DNA of 43,008 nt from Nitrospirota bacterium (GTDB lineage Bacteria > Nitrospirota > Nitrospiria > Nitrospirales > Nitrospiraceae). Below are positions 18,835 through 27,437 of the stretch, piece by piece. The DNA lies in contig JAGXAR010000027.1 of the NCBI GenBank assembly GCA_018971525.1, forward strand, positions 1-43,008, read 5' to 3'. Every line of letters starts with the position of its first letter. Position 1 is the stretch's first letter. The notes beneath the pieces were generated by a model, which saw only the letters and a list, made by a program, of their open reading frames with translations, was not told the origin of the DNA and did no database searches. The translations under genes and the position numbers were made by a program.

Positions 18835-19173
18835 ATGAAAACATTGGGAATCGTTACAGCGGGCGTCGCCGGATTACTGCTCGCAGTCGGCTCCAGCGCC
18901 TGGGCCGATGATAAAGAAGGCAAGATCACGGACCTCGTCAAGGAAGCCAAAGTCACAATCGATCAGGCCATCAAGACCGCGTCGGAGGCCGTCCCCGGAA
19001 CGGTCGTGGAAGCAGAACTCGAAAAGAAACATGGCAAGACAATCTGGGAAGTCGAGGTCCTCGGCGCTGACGAGGCTGTCACGGAAGTCCACATCGACGC
19101 AGCCACTGGTGCCGTGATCGACAAGGAAGCCAAGCAGGAAAAAAAGAAAAAAGAAGGCAAGAAAGGAAAGTAA
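18835..19173 (+). CDS. Periplasmic PepSY-domain protein
   Basis: 112 residues with a signal peptide (cleavage after SSAWA, about residue 24). The rest is a single PepSY domain: [25 protein letters not shown], then IWEVEVL and [11 protein letters not shown], ending in a very Lys-rich tail. PepSY domains often inhibit secreted peptidases or sit in sensors; here the role is unknown. A strong AGGAGGTG site precedes the ATG by 5 bases. It is 51 bases after the Spy-like gene, so the two probably form a periplasmic stress unit, while ilvD follows only 7 bases on. Confidence 0.85.
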   Translation: MKTLGIVTAGVAGLLLAVGSSAWADDKEGKITDLVKEAKVTIDQAIKTASEAVPGTVVEAELEKKHGKTIWEVEVLGADEAVTEVHIDAATGAVIDKEAKQEKKKKEGKKGK

Positions 19174-19180
19174 TCACGTC

Positions 19181-20854
19181 ATGTCGAAGGAGCTGAAACT
19201 CACGAGCCGCGATTTGCTGGCCGGTCCCGATCGGGCACCGGCCCGCGCGATGTTGAAAGCCGTTGGATTCACCGATGAGGACCTGTCTCGTCCGATCATC
19301 GGCGTCGCCAATACCTGGATCGAAGTCATGCCCTGCAACTTCCACCTGCGCCGACTGTCGGAACGGGTGAAAGCCGGCATCAGAGCCGCGGGCGGCACCC
19401 CCATCGAGTACAACACCATCGCCGTATCGGATGGTATTTCGATGGGCACCGAGGGGATGAAGGCGTCGCTGATCAGTCGAGAAGTGATTGCCGATTCGAT
19501 CGAACTCGTGGCTCGCGGGCACCTGTTTGACGGCGTGGTGGCACTCTCAGGCTGCGACAAGACCATTCCCGGGACCGTGATGGCCCTCGCTCGCCTGAAC
19601 CTGCCGTCGCTGATGCTCTACGGCGGCTCGATCATGCCGGGCCAGTTCCAAGGCCACGACGTGACCATTCAAGACGTGTTCGAAGCAGTCGGGAAACATG
19701 CGTCCGGCAAAATGACCAATGCCGAATTAAAAGATCTCGAAGACCATGCCTGCCCGGGCCCTGGAGCCTGCGGGGGCCAGTTCACGGCCAACACTATGGC
19801 GATCGCGTTCGAGTTCCTCGGCATTTCGCCGATGGGACGGAACGGGGTGCCGGCCATGGACCGGCAGAAGGACGACGTGGCCTTCGAATGCGGGAAGATG
19901 GTCATGGATCTGTTGAAGCGAGACCTGCGACCCCGTCAGATCATCACGCGGAAATCGCTGGAAAATGCCATTGCCGCGGTCGCGACCACCGGCGGCTCGA
20001 CGAACGCCGTGCTGCATCTGCTCGCCATTGCCCGAGAGGCAGGCATCAAGCTAAGCATCGACGACTTCGACAAGATCAATCGGAAGGTGCCGTTGCTCGC
20101 CGACCTGAAGCCAGGCGGACGATTTACAGCTTCGGATCTCTACGCGGCAGGAGGGACCACACTGGTCGCCAAACGGCTGCTCGATGCCGGCATTTTGCAT
20201 GCAGGCCAACCGACCGTGACCGGCCGGACGATCGGGGAAGAGGCCAAGGACGCCAAGGAAACATCTGGCCAACAAGTTCTCAGACCCCTGTCGAACCCGA
20301 TCAAGCCGACAGGCGGGCTCGTGATCTTAAAGGGCAATCTCGCCCCAGAAGGCTGTGTCGTCAAGGTGGCGGGACACTCGATCATGACGTTCCGTGGCCC
20401 AGCGAAGGTGTACAACCGGGAAGAGGATGCCTTCGTGGCCGTGCAATCCCGTCAAATTAAAGCGGGCGATGTCGTGGTGATTCGGTATGAAGGCCCGTCC
20501 GGCGGGCCCGGCATGAGAGAAATGCTTGGCGTTACCGCGGCCATCGTCGGCGCGGGGCTTGGCGACTCCGTCGCGCTGCTCACCGACGGCCGCTTCTCCG
20601 GCGCCACCCATGGCCTGATGGCCGGCCATGTCGCACCAGAAGCCATCAAAGGTGGCCCGATCGGTGCCGTGAAAAATGGCGACTTCATTGTCTTCGATAT
20701 TGCCAAACGGACGTTGACCGTGGAACTCTCGCAGAAAGAGATCAAAGCCCGCCTCAAAAAGGTCAAGCAGCCACTGCCACGCTACACCTCCGGCGTCATG
20801 GGCAAGTATGCGCGGCACGTCTCGTCAGCCTCGGAAGGGGCGATTACGACGTAG
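19181..20854 (+). CDS. ilvD: Dihydroxy-acid dehydratase
   Basis: 557 residues, full length. Removes water from 2,3-dihydroxy-isovalerate and -methylvalerate to give the keto acids for valine, isoleucine and pantothenate. Iron-sulfur ligands are C52 (MPCNFH), C125 (SGCDKTIPG) and C197 ([12 protein letters not shown]); three cysteines point to the 2Fe-2S class. The C-terminal GGPGMREML and [10 protein letters not shown] motifs are also present. It begins 7 bases after the PepSY gene, without a strong ribosome binding site, so it may be read from the same transcript even though the functions are unrelated. No other ilv genes are in the window. Confidence 0.95.
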   Translation: MSKELKLTSRDLLAGPDRAPARAMLKAVGFTDEDLSRPIIGVANTWIEVMPCNFHLRRLSERVKAGIRAAGGTPIEYNTIAVSDGISMGTEGMKASLISREVIADSIELVARGHLFDGVVALSGCDKTIPGTVMALARLNLPSLMLYGGSIMPGQFQGHDVTIQDVFEAVGKHASGKMTNAELKDLEDHACPGPGACGGQFTANTMAIAFEFLGISPMGRNGVPAMDRQKDDVAFECGKMVMDLLKRDLRPRQIITRKSLENAIAAVATTGGSTNAVLHLLAIAREAGIKLSIDDFDKINRKVPLLADLKPGGRFTASDLYAAGGTTLVAKRLLDAGILHAGQPTVTGRTIGEEAKDAKETSGQQVLRPLSNPIKPTGGLVILKGNLAPEGCVVKVAGHSIMTFRGPAKVYNREEDAFVAVQSRQIKAGDVVVIRYEGPSGGPGMREMLGVTAAIVGAGLGDSVALLTDGRFSGATHGLMAGHVAPEAIKGGPIGAVKNGDFIVFDIAKRTLTVELSQKEIKARLKKVKQPLPRYTSGVMGKYARHVSSASEGAITT

Positions 20855-20894
20855 AAAGAACCGAGAGAGCGGCGGGACTGGCTGGAGCATTCGA

Positions 20895-21077
20895 CTAATA
20901 GTACGTGATGATCCGCTCGCAGCTCACGATCGTTTCGCTCGATGCCGCGGATCCATTCTTGTCAGACCAACGCTGAACCGTTTCCTTGATCCTGCTCCCC
21001 AAGTGATCGAATTCGTAGGTGGCGACGGACTTGCGACGATGTGACTGGTGGTAGAAATTCCTCTGCTGTTCGCCCCT
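20895..21077 (-). pseudogene. Remnant of a YD-repeat-like protein C-terminus
   Basis: The minus strand carries an open stretch of about 60 codons with no credible start, ending in TAG at 20895. The peptide reads, in parts, KSVATYEFDHLGSRIKETVQ and then ETIVSCERIITYY. The pattern of tyrosine-acidic-aromatic-Asp, Gly, Lys-x-Thr-Val and a final ITYY is that of the last unit of YD/RHS-like repeat proteins. It is cut off upstream by TAG at 21078-21080. I read it as the tail of a decayed gene; it is otherwise the only content of the 320-base gap between ilvD and the protease. Confidence 0.45.
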
Positions 21078-21174
21078 CTATCCAGCCTGATTATACGAAG
21101 GCACAGGACGGGCATTCGGCATGAAGTGCCTGGCGAATCACCGGTTGTGATCGAGTAAGAACCATCCCTCCTGC

Positions 21175-22176
21175 CTATCGCCCCTTCATCCGTCCACGCA
21201 TCTCTAACATCATGTTTTCAAGATCGGCTTCCGCTTTCGCACGATCACTGATCAACTGATCGAGGTTATAGGGACGAACCGGAACCGGCGGGGCCACATC
21301 CGGCTTCATCGTCGGCTTGGGCGACAGATCAGACTGAGGAGGCTGGACTGGTTTGGCTTGGGGCTGCACTGAGGGGGCCAGCGGTTGGTCGGTCGCTGGC
21401 TGCATTTGTCCAGCGGGAAGCGGCGCCCCTCGTCCAGCTCGTAACCCCACGCCTTGCTCACGCAGCCATTGTGTGGCGACGCTCGATTTGAGCGAGAAAC
21501 TGATGCTCGTGATCGGAAGACCGTCAGGAGCCACGCGAGCAATCGCCGTGTTGACCCCTATCATCCGTCCTTCTCCATCCAAGAGTGGCCCACCTGAATT
21601 TCCACGATTCAGACCCGTCTCTGTTTGAAAGACCTGCTTGCCTTTGACTCCATTAAAATTGTCGACCTCGGCACTGATCACGCCAGTGGTGAGGGTCCAC
21701 AGTCCCCCCTGTTCTGGATGACCGATGGCCACCACTCGATCCCCGATCCTAGCCCGTCCCGATTCACTCACATCGACGACAGGCAGTGGCTCCGTGACAC
21801 CTTCGAGTTTCAACAGGGCGAGGTCCAATGGTTGTGAGTAGGCCACAACCTTGGCGCGAACCATACGAGAGAGATCGCTCTTTGAATCGCCGGTAACCCG
21901 GGTCGGCTTGAGAAAAACAGACAGACGGGCGAAGGGTTTCCCTGTCTGTTCTTCGATCACGACGTGGGCATTGGTGAGGACCAACCCGTCCGCCTGAATG
22001 ATCGAACCGGTTCCTCCACTCCCCTTCCCGCCGCCGTCCGCATACCCCATCACCATTACGACGGCTGGAGAGTCTCGTTCGTAAATCTCACGGGGCGACA
22101 ACTCCTTGCCGATGGCTATAGTGCTCCATATCAAGGAGAGCGCGAACAGAGTCCCCCACATCATCGACCTCATCAT
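21175..22176 (-). CDS. Secreted trypsin-like serine protease (HtrA/DegP-like, no PDZ)
   Basis: 333 residues. Signal peptide at about 1-23 (hydrophobic WGTLFALSLIWSTIA). Protease domain with triad H71 (LTNAHVV), D118 (LDLALLKL) and S194 (GNSGGPLL). After about residue 235 there is a Pro/Gln-rich linker and a short helical C-terminus (ISDRAKAEADLENMMLEMR) instead of the PDZ domains of DegP, so substrate capture must differ. Probably periplasmic or membrane-associated quality control. AGGAGG lies 2 bases before the ATG at 22176 and 5 bases before the one at 22173, so the second may be the true start. A TAGAAT-type -10 box is visible at 22239-22244 on this strand. Confidence 0.87.
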   Translation of the reverse strand: MMRSMMWGTLFALSLIWSTIAIGKELSPREIYERDSPAVVMVMGYADGGGKGSGGTGSIIQADGLVLTNAHVVIEEQTGKPFARLSVFLKPTRVTGDSKSDLSRMVRAKVVAYSQPLDLALLKLEGVTEPLPVVDVSESGRARIGDRVVAIGHPEQGGLWTLTTGVISAEVDNFNGVKGKQVFQTETGLNRGNSGGPLLDGEGRMIGVNTAIARVAPDGLPITSISFSLKSSVATQWLREQGVGLRAGRGAPLPAGQMQPATDQPLAPSVQPQAKPVQPPQSDLSPKPTMKPDVAPPVPVRPYNLDQLISDRAKAEADLENMMLEMRGRMKGR

Positions 22177-22320
22177 GACCTCCTTCTTCTGGCTGCTGTG
22201 CCATCAGTCTCGTTCATCCGAATCTGAAATGTGTGTTTATTCTACGACAAAACACAGGAACGGACAGGCGTTGACGGGAGCGAGAGCCTCGCTGGAAACA
22301 GGGGCATGACCTGAACAAAC

Positions 22321-23439
22321 CTAGGCGTGCCGATAGAACTCCGCAATCATCTCGACAACGTAGGACTGCTGCGCTTCTGTCAATTCGGCATAGATCGGGA
22401 GGGATATCACCTCTTCGGCCGCTTGTTCCGACAGGGGGAAGGACCCCTTCTGACGGCCTAACTCGCGATAGCAGTTTTGCAGATGCATCGGGAGCGGATA
22501 GTATACTTCCGTGCCGACCCCCTTCTCTTTGAGGAAGGTGCGCAACTCGTCGCGCTTCGGCGCTCGCACGGTGAATTGGTTATAGACGTGGAAATTTCCA
22601 GGCACCGTCGGTGGCAGTGTCACGTGATCCGCATGCTTTGTCCGGGCAAACAACTGCTGATACCGTTCGGAGTTTCGGCGTCGCCCCTCGGTCCACTGGT
22701 CAAGATATTTCAATTTAATCTGTAGTACGGCAGCCTGAAGCGCATCTAGCCGGCTATTAATCCCCACCGCCTCGTGGAGATAGCGGACCTGACTCCCATG
22801 AACACGGAGCATGGCCATGGAGTCCGCAAGTGCTTTGTCGTTGGTCGTGATGAGCCCCCCATCTCCAAAGCCGCCCAAATTCTTGGTGGGAAAGAAACTA
22901 AAGCACCCGGTGTCTCCAAGCACTCCGGCGCGCTTCCCCTGCTGTGCCGCGCCAATCGCTTGGCAGGCATCCTCAATCACCTTTACATTCTTTCGTCCGG
23001 CAATCTCGTTGATCGCAGCCATGTCCGCACATTGCCCGAAGAGGTGAACGGGAATGATCGCTTTCGTGCGAGGCGTGATGGCTCGTTCAATCAGGGATGG
23101 ATCGATATTAAACGTATCCGGCTGAATGTCTACAAACACCGGCTTGGCACCCAATCGTGAAATCGCGCCCGCCGTGGCAAAAAACGTGAACGGGACAGTG
23201 ATGACCTCATCGCCGGCCTTGACTCCCATGGCCATGAGGGAGAGTAACAACGCATCGCTCCCGGAGGCGCAACCGATCGCATAGCGAGCCCCGATGTAGC
23301 GGGCAACGGATTCCTCGAACGCCACGACGCGCGGTCCCAGGATAAATCCCTGCTCGTCACAAACAGTTTGTACCTCCGCCATGATCTCCGCACGGAGAGG
23401 TTGGAACTGAACTTTCAAATCAAGCAATGGCACATTCAT
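22321..23439 (-). CDS. DegT/DnrJ/EryC1/StrS family PLP sugar aminotransferase
   Basis: 372 residues, fold-type I aminotransferase acting on nucleotide-linked keto-sugars. PLP-binding K186 sits in [17 protein letters not shown]157 in [11 protein letters not shown] binds the pyridine nitrogen; [12 protein letters not shown] at 57-68 holds the phosphate. Sequence features such as [10 protein letters not shown] and [12 protein letters not shown] resemble WbpE/PseC-like enzymes making amino sugars for O-antigen or glycans. No other nucleotide-sugar genes are beside it, so the sugar is unknown; modification of the pilin encoded 3 kb away is only a guess. An ATG at 23439 follows an ordinary leader. 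Confidence 0.9.
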   Translation of the reverse strand: MNVPLLDLKVQFQPLRAEIMAEVQTVCDEQGFILGPRVVAFEESVARYIGARYAIGCASGSDALLLSLMAMGVKAGDEVITVPFTFFATAGAISRLGAKPVFVDIQPDTFNIDPSLIERAITPRTKAIIPVHLFGQCADMAAINEIAGRKNVKVIEDACQAIGAAQQGKRAGVLGDTGCFSFFPTKNLGGFGDGGLITTNDKALADSMAMLRVHGSQVRYLHEAVGINSRLDALQAAVLQIKLKYLDQWTEGRRRNSERYQQLFARTKHADHVTLPPTVPGNFHVYNQFTVRAPKRDELRTFLKEKGVGTEVYYPLPMHLQNCYRELGRQKGSFPLSEQAAEEVISLPIYAELTEAQQSYVVEMIAEFYRHA

Positions 23440-23563
23440 CGATGTTGTTCTCCAGTATGAATCTCAACACTCGAAGGACCAACAAGGCAGCCGTGGCACT
23501 CCCTTCAATACCTTGCTCCTTGACATAATGCAAGTGGAGAATCAGAACCGCTGGCAGGCCGTC

Positions 23564-24325
23564 TTAGCGGAAATCTCTCCGATGAAAAATAAGGCTGGCT
23601 GTGAAAAGAAGAAATGCTGTGTACGTCGCTCCGTAGACGACAATCAGCATCAGGTCAGAACCACTTATTTCCAGGTGATGAACGACATGGCCCTTCAAGT
23701 TGAAGCGCTCGAGGTTGGGCAAGAGATAATAGATCCCGTTCAAAATCCCCCGGCTGAGATCATCCATCTTCGCCCCGAATGTTTTCAGGTCGGCCGTGAG
23801 GTGTCCGATCACATACATCGCCAGCGTGAAGATGGCACTCAAGGTGGCACTGGTAAACGTGGAAAACAGCAGGGCTACCGCCGTGATCACCATGAACTCG
23901 ACGAAAATCAGCGCCAGCGCCTTGAAGAGCATCCCCTCGACCGGAACATCTTGGGCATAGAGCACCAGCAGCAGTCCCAGCGCCATAACAACCGTATTGA
24001 CGAACAAGGTGAATGTGAGGCCCAGATACTTTCCGAGCAGAAATTGGTATCGCGCCACCGGCTTGGACACAATCGTGTAGATGGTCTTCTTCTCGATCTC
24101 TTTGCTCACCAGGCCGATCCCGACAAAAATGGCAATCAACACCCCGAAGAAATTAATACTCCCTAGCCCCAGATCAAGAATGAGACGGTGGAATTCCCCC
24201 AAGGTTAACCGTGACAGGAGCACGGAGCTGCCGATCATGAGCAGCGCAAAGACCAGCAGATTGTAGAGGAGTTTGTCTCGCAAGTTTTCCCGAAAGGTAT
24301 TCAGCGCGATCGACAGGATTTTCAT
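23564..24325 (-). CDS. ABC-2 type transporter permease (position of PilI)
   Basis: 253 residues, about six membrane helices: an N-terminal MKILSIALNTFRENLRDKLLY amphipathic start, a first hydrophobic helix at about 23-42 and the last at about 228-247. It carries the conserved cytoplasmic segment GLVSKEIEKKTIYTIVSKPVAR of ABC-2 membrane subunits. The true start is the ATG at 24325, overlapping the stop of the ATPase gene (ATGA); the frame is open to 24943 only as antisense of that gene. By gene order after pilA it matches PilI of Myxococcus xanthus, needed there for type IV pilus assembly. Substrate unknown. Confidence 0.87.
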   Translation of the reverse strand: MKILSIALNTFRENLRDKLLYNLLVFALLMIGSSVLLSRLTLGEFHRLILDLGLGSINFFGVLIAIFVGIGLVSKEIEKKTIYTIVSKPVARYQFLLGKYLGLTFTLFVNTVVMALGLLLVLYAQDVPVEGMLFKALALIFVEFMVITAVALLFSTFTSATLSAIFTLAMYVIGHLTADLKTFGAKMDDLSRGILNGIYYLLPNLERFNLKGHVVHHLEISGSDLMLIVVYGATYTAFLLFTASLIFHRRDFR

Positions 24326-25287
24326 GCGCGATTCTCCGGTGGACGCTGAAGTCCTTTGACCTCGCGGATGAAGAGGTCTTCCAACGACCCCTTCTGAGGA
24401 TTGAGCGACACCAGACTCGCTTTCGCACTGCGGATAATCTCCAGCGCTCCCCCGACCTGCTGTTGGCTCTTCAGCACCACCAGCATCCGATCTCCTTGCA
24501 TTACCACTTTGTCGGTAAGCGGGCGCAAGTGGTCCAATCCTTCGGAGGTCAGACGATCCACGACCAGTTCCACTTGATGACTCGCCCCCTGATCCAGCAA
24601 GTCGGTCACCCGACCACAGGCCACGAGGCGCCCTTTCAGGATCATCGCAACCCGATCGCATAATACTTCGGCATCGTGCAAGATGTGGGAGCTGAACAAG
24701 ACTGTTTTTCCGGATTCTTTGAGACGCAAGATCAGATCGCGCACTTCTTTTCGCCCGATGGGGTCCAGTCCTGACATGGGTTCGTCCAGCACCACCAACT
24801 CCGGATCGTTGATTAAGGCTTGGGCGATCCCCACCCGCTGCAACATGCCTTTTGAGAACTTCCTGAGCTGTAGATCCTTCGCATGCGTCATGCCGACAAG
24901 CTCCAAGAGTTCGTCGACTCGCTTGCTCAGAACAGCGCCCCACAGCCCGAACAAATGCCCGTAGAACCTGAGAAACTCACGGCTCGTGAGGTAGTCGTAA
25001 AAGTAGGGCGACTCGGGAAGGAATCCCAGACGTGTCTTGGCGCGAGGATCGCCCATGTCCATATTGAATAGCCTGGCTGTCCCACTGGTTGGATAGATAA
25101 GCCCCATCAAAATCTTGAGGGTGGTAGTTTTCCCCGCTCCGTTCGGACCGAGAAAGCCGAACACTTCCCCACGCCGGACTTCGAGACTGAGGCAATCCAC
25201 CGCGGTTACTCGCTTCCCCCAGAACCCCACGCGAAAAATCTTGGAGAGTTGCTTTGTCTGGACCACGAGATCGGAGCTAGGCGTCAT
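24322..25287 (-). CDS. ABC transporter ATP-binding protein (position of PilH)
   Basis: 321 residues. Walker A GPNGAGKTT at 47-55, signature SKGMLQRVGIAQAL near 142-155, Walker B LVVLDEPMSGLDP close after, and the switch His in LFSSHILHDAE. The C-terminal ~90 residues are the DUF4162-like extension of ABC-2 ATPases. It pairs with the permease whose start overlaps its stop. It begins 3 bases after the stop of the TPR protein, so the three genes form a tight operon downstream of pilA, matching the PilG-PilH-PilI order. Lipid, polysaccharide or pilus-related export are all possible. Confidence 0.9.
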   Translation of the reverse strand: MTPSSDLVVQTKQLSKIFRVGFWGKRVTAVDCLSLEVRRGEVFGFLGPNGAGKTTTLKILMGLIYPTSGTARLFNMDMGDPRAKTRLGFLPESPYFYDYLTSREFLRFYGHLFGLWGAVLSKRVDELLELVGMTHAKDLQLRKFSKGMLQRVGIAQALINDPELVVLDEPMSGLDPIGRKEVRDLILRLKESGKTVLFSSHILHDAEVLCDRVAMILKGRLVACGRVTDLLDQGASHQVELVVDRLTSEGLDHLRPLTDKVVMQGDRMLVVLKSQQQVGGALEIIRSAKASLVSLNPQKGSLEDLFIREVKGLQRPPENRA

Positions 25288-25290
25288 GGC

Positions 25291-26262
25291 TCACTCCCAT
25301 GTCCTAGGGAAACTGTAGGAAGGCTCTACCTTGGGAAAGCTGTACGCAGGCAGTTTTTTACGTTTGAAAAACGTGCGCAGCCGTTCCGGGTGAGTCGAAC
25401 TGGAGACTGCGCCGGTCTTGGGGTCTAACTGATAGTCTCCTCCGAACGGTTCCTCTGGCAGAATCGAAAGGGCTCCCACCGCCACGAGATCTCCGAGGGC
25501 TGCAGGAAGGGACCGATGTTGCGTCCGATAGGCTTCCACGGCATTCTCCAGTACGGGAAGGTCCCGTTCGATAATAACTTCTTTCATCCGATAGGCCAAG
25601 ACTTCTCGCATCTCTGGATCTTGCGTCTCCCTCAAACGGGCTTCAAGAAACGCCAAGGCCGTGTCGGGATTTCCTGCCTCCGCAGCCATGCGAGTGGCAA
25701 GCCCTGGAAGATAGTTAGGCCGGTCAGGCAGACTAGCCGCCTTCATAATGTATTCCGCCCCCTTAGCTGGATCACCGAGCAGAAAATAATAGTTGTATCC
25801 AAGAAGAAAGGGAATGTTCCAGACCTCGGGATTCGCGCTGACCCCTTTTTCAAGCAGCCGGATGCTCAAGTCCGGGCGGTTGGCGAGATCGCCGAGAATG
25901 ACCCCGCCCGCATAGTAGGCGTAGGCATACTGAGGATCGAGCGTGGTGAGCACATCCAAGGCGTGATACATCCACTCATATTCGTCCGCGCTATTCCGTT
26001 TCTTCCCGATAACCTGAATGAGCCTGAGCCAGAGGATGTCAGCCCCTAAGTGGTGATAGCCGAGCAATGCCGGTTTCAGATATTCGCCCTTAGGAAGCTG
26101 CGCAAGGCCTTCGATCTGGACGACCGTCCGATCCTGCCGCAAATCGAGCTCCCCTTGCAGCCAGCCAAGGCAGGCCAGCAAGAGGAATCCCCCCATGCCG
26201 AGCAGAACCTGACTCAGGATCGGTGCGCTACGATGTTGGGTATAAGATATTGAGACCGCCAT
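25291..26262 (-). CDS. TPR-repeat membrane protein (position of PilG)
   Basis: 323 residues. One hydrophobic segment at about 15-33 (LSQVLLGMGGFLLLACLGW), then a mostly helical region with TPR-like units such as YAYAYYAGGVILGDLANRPD, VWNIPFLLGYNYYFLLGDP and PDTALAFLEARLRE. A C-terminal portion (AVEAYRTQHRSLPAALGDLV) resembles the pseudopilin-like LxDLV segment found at the end of such proteins. No enzymatic motif. Located between pilA and an ABC-2 transporter, it takes the place of Myxococcus PilG, an accessory protein for pilus biogenesis; sequence homology to PilG could not be checked. The ATG at 26262 is acceptable, and it ends 3 bases before the ATPase start. Confidence 0.75.
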   Translation of the reverse strand: MAVSISYTQHRSAPILSQVLLGMGGFLLLACLGWLQGELDLRQDRTVVQIEGLAQLPKGEYLKPALLGYHHLGADILWLRLIQVIGKKRNSADEYEWMYHALDVLTTLDPQYAYAYYAGGVILGDLANRPDLSIRLLEKGVSANPEVWNIPFLLGYNYYFLLGDPAKGAEYIMKAASLPDRPNYLPGLATRMAAEAGNPDTALAFLEARLRETQDPEMREVLAYRMKEVIIERDLPVLENAVEAYRTQHRSLPAALGDLVAVGALSILPEEPFGGDYQLDPKTGAVSSSTHPERLRTFFKRKKLPAYSFPKVEPSYSFPRTWE

Positions 26263-26278
26263 GAGAGATACACCGGAA

Positions 26279-26324
26279 GGATGAGAAAACGGAAGGTCCC
26301 GGCAGCCAAGTGGCTACCGGGACC
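26279..26324 (-). terminator. Rho-independent-like hairpin between pilA and the TPR gene
   Basis: GGTCCCGG at 26295-26302 pairs perfectly with CCGGGACC at 26317-26324, and the inner AGCCA/TGGCT extends the stem (loop AG). On the minus strand it is followed by TTCCGTTTTCT, a weak U-tract. It sits 21 bases after the pilA stop. A partial terminator would let pilin be expressed far more strongly than the accessory genes while still allowing read-through. Confidence 0.65.
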
Positions 26325-26345
26325 CGTGGCCTTACCTACAACCGC

Positions 26346-26951
26346 TTAGTACACACCGGTTGTACAGTCGTTGGCGCCATGGTCAACCGTGGAATCCCAG
26401 GTTGAAATAGCAGGATCGCCATCCAGATTGCTTTTAGCCATCGCAACAAAGTCGTTCTGGACAGCAAGTGCGGCAGCACTGGTCCCAGCAATGGCTAAAG
26501 GACAAGACAGGGCCGTGGTATACCCAGTGAACGTCCCCACGGTCGGAGCCACTGTTGAATCTACTCCGTACTGATAATTCACATTACCAGTTGCCTTGAA
26601 CCCAATATCGGCGAACCAGCCTCCAAACACACCCCCAGCCAAACACCAGAGAGCACCGGGAGCAGTTGGTGGCAGACCACCACCCCAGTTAAATGGAACT
26701 GTTTTGATGCCTGCTGCAGGTGCTACCACACCCTCAACGGCTATTCCAATGTAACAGCCTCGCTCCGCCTGGAAGGCGACTTCAGAGGTTTTGATTGCCT
26801 GGAGGTTGGTTTTCGCCTCGGCCTGGCGCGACTTCAACTGATAGGTCAAGAAGTTCGGGATGGCGATGGCCGCCAAGATCCCGATGATCGCCACGACGAT
26901 CATCAACTCAATGAGGGTGAAACCCTCTTGTTTCCGGAATGCCTTAAACAT
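26346..26951 (-). CDS. pilA: Type IV major pilin-like protein (prepilin)
   Basis: 201 residues. Type IVa leader [10 protein letters not shown] cleaved before F11, giving mature [18 protein letters not shown] with E5 (precursor E15), then a 25-residue hydrophobic helix. The rest is Gly/Ala/Thr-rich; cysteines occur near residue 66 (ERGCYIG), mid-protein (LWCLAGG), LSCPLA and near the end (DCTTGVY), the last two likely closing the D-loop disulfide. The ATG at 26951 has AAGGAGG 7 bases before it; 9 further codons upstream are open but would spoil the leader. Followed by the terminator and PilGHI-like genes. Retraction ATPases are encoded about 12 kb away on the opposite strand. Confidence 0.92.
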   Translation of the reverse strand: MFKAFRKQEGFTLIELMIVVAIIGILAAIAIPNFLTYQLKSRQAEAKTNLQAIKTSEVAFQAERGCYIGIAVEGVVAPAAGIKTVPFNWGGGLPPTAPGALWCLAGGVFGGWFADIGFKATGNVNYQYGVDSTVAPTVGTFTGYTTALSCPLAIAGTSAAALAVQNDFVAMAKSNLDGDPAISTWDSTVDHGANDCTTGVY

Positions 26952-26978
26952 CGTCCTGCCTCCTTGTTGATGGTTCAC

Positions 26979-27437
26979 TGACTTCGCCCCTTCACACCCT
27001 GCTTTTTATCGGAACGAGCATCCGATTTCTGTTACCTAGGTCTCTAGCAGGTTCGATGCCCGGTATCTTGTCAGGCCGAGAAAAAGTGTGTCACACGAAA
27101 TATCAAATGGTTACGATCGTTAGCGCGCTACGAAACAGGCAGTAGTTGGAGAGCGTCTCCACAGCCTTTGCTGGGATCTGCCAATATTTGTCATCCACTG
27201 TACGGGACCTGGCACCTTCCACTCTCTTTCCACGAGGGACGGAGATCTGGGGGCTTCGTCGCCTGCATGAAGGGATCAATCTGTGAAAACAATTATTTAG
27301 ATTGAGAAGGCTGAACCGAATCAGCCGGTCAGATGCAGCTGAGAGGACTCAGGGGAGATGGCGGCAAATGAGATTAAGGTTAGAGCAGAGGATGAAGTGT
27401 GGGAAACCGGGACTAGGGTTAGGGAGGAAGGGATGTG
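26979..27437. other. Intergenic region upstream of pilA, no gene seen
   Basis: About 460 bases without a credible ORF. It includes a small inverted repeat GGCTGA...TCAGCC at 27310-27327 and GGAGA...TCTCC near 27148-27160. It must hold the pilA promoter on the minus strand, but I found neither a clean sigma-54 (GG-10-GC) nor a clean sigma-70 pair. Confidence 0.5.

Noticed and set aside
24326-24943. N-terminal extension of the ABC permease frame
   Set aside because: It overlaps the ATPase gene in another frame on the same strand; the ATGA overlap at 24322-24325 gives the natural start.
27000-27250. Sigma-54 promoter for pilA
   Set aside because: The best candidate (TGGCAGATCCCAGCA, minus strand near 27172-27186) has GC one base too close to the GG; other GG pairs have no GC at the right distance.
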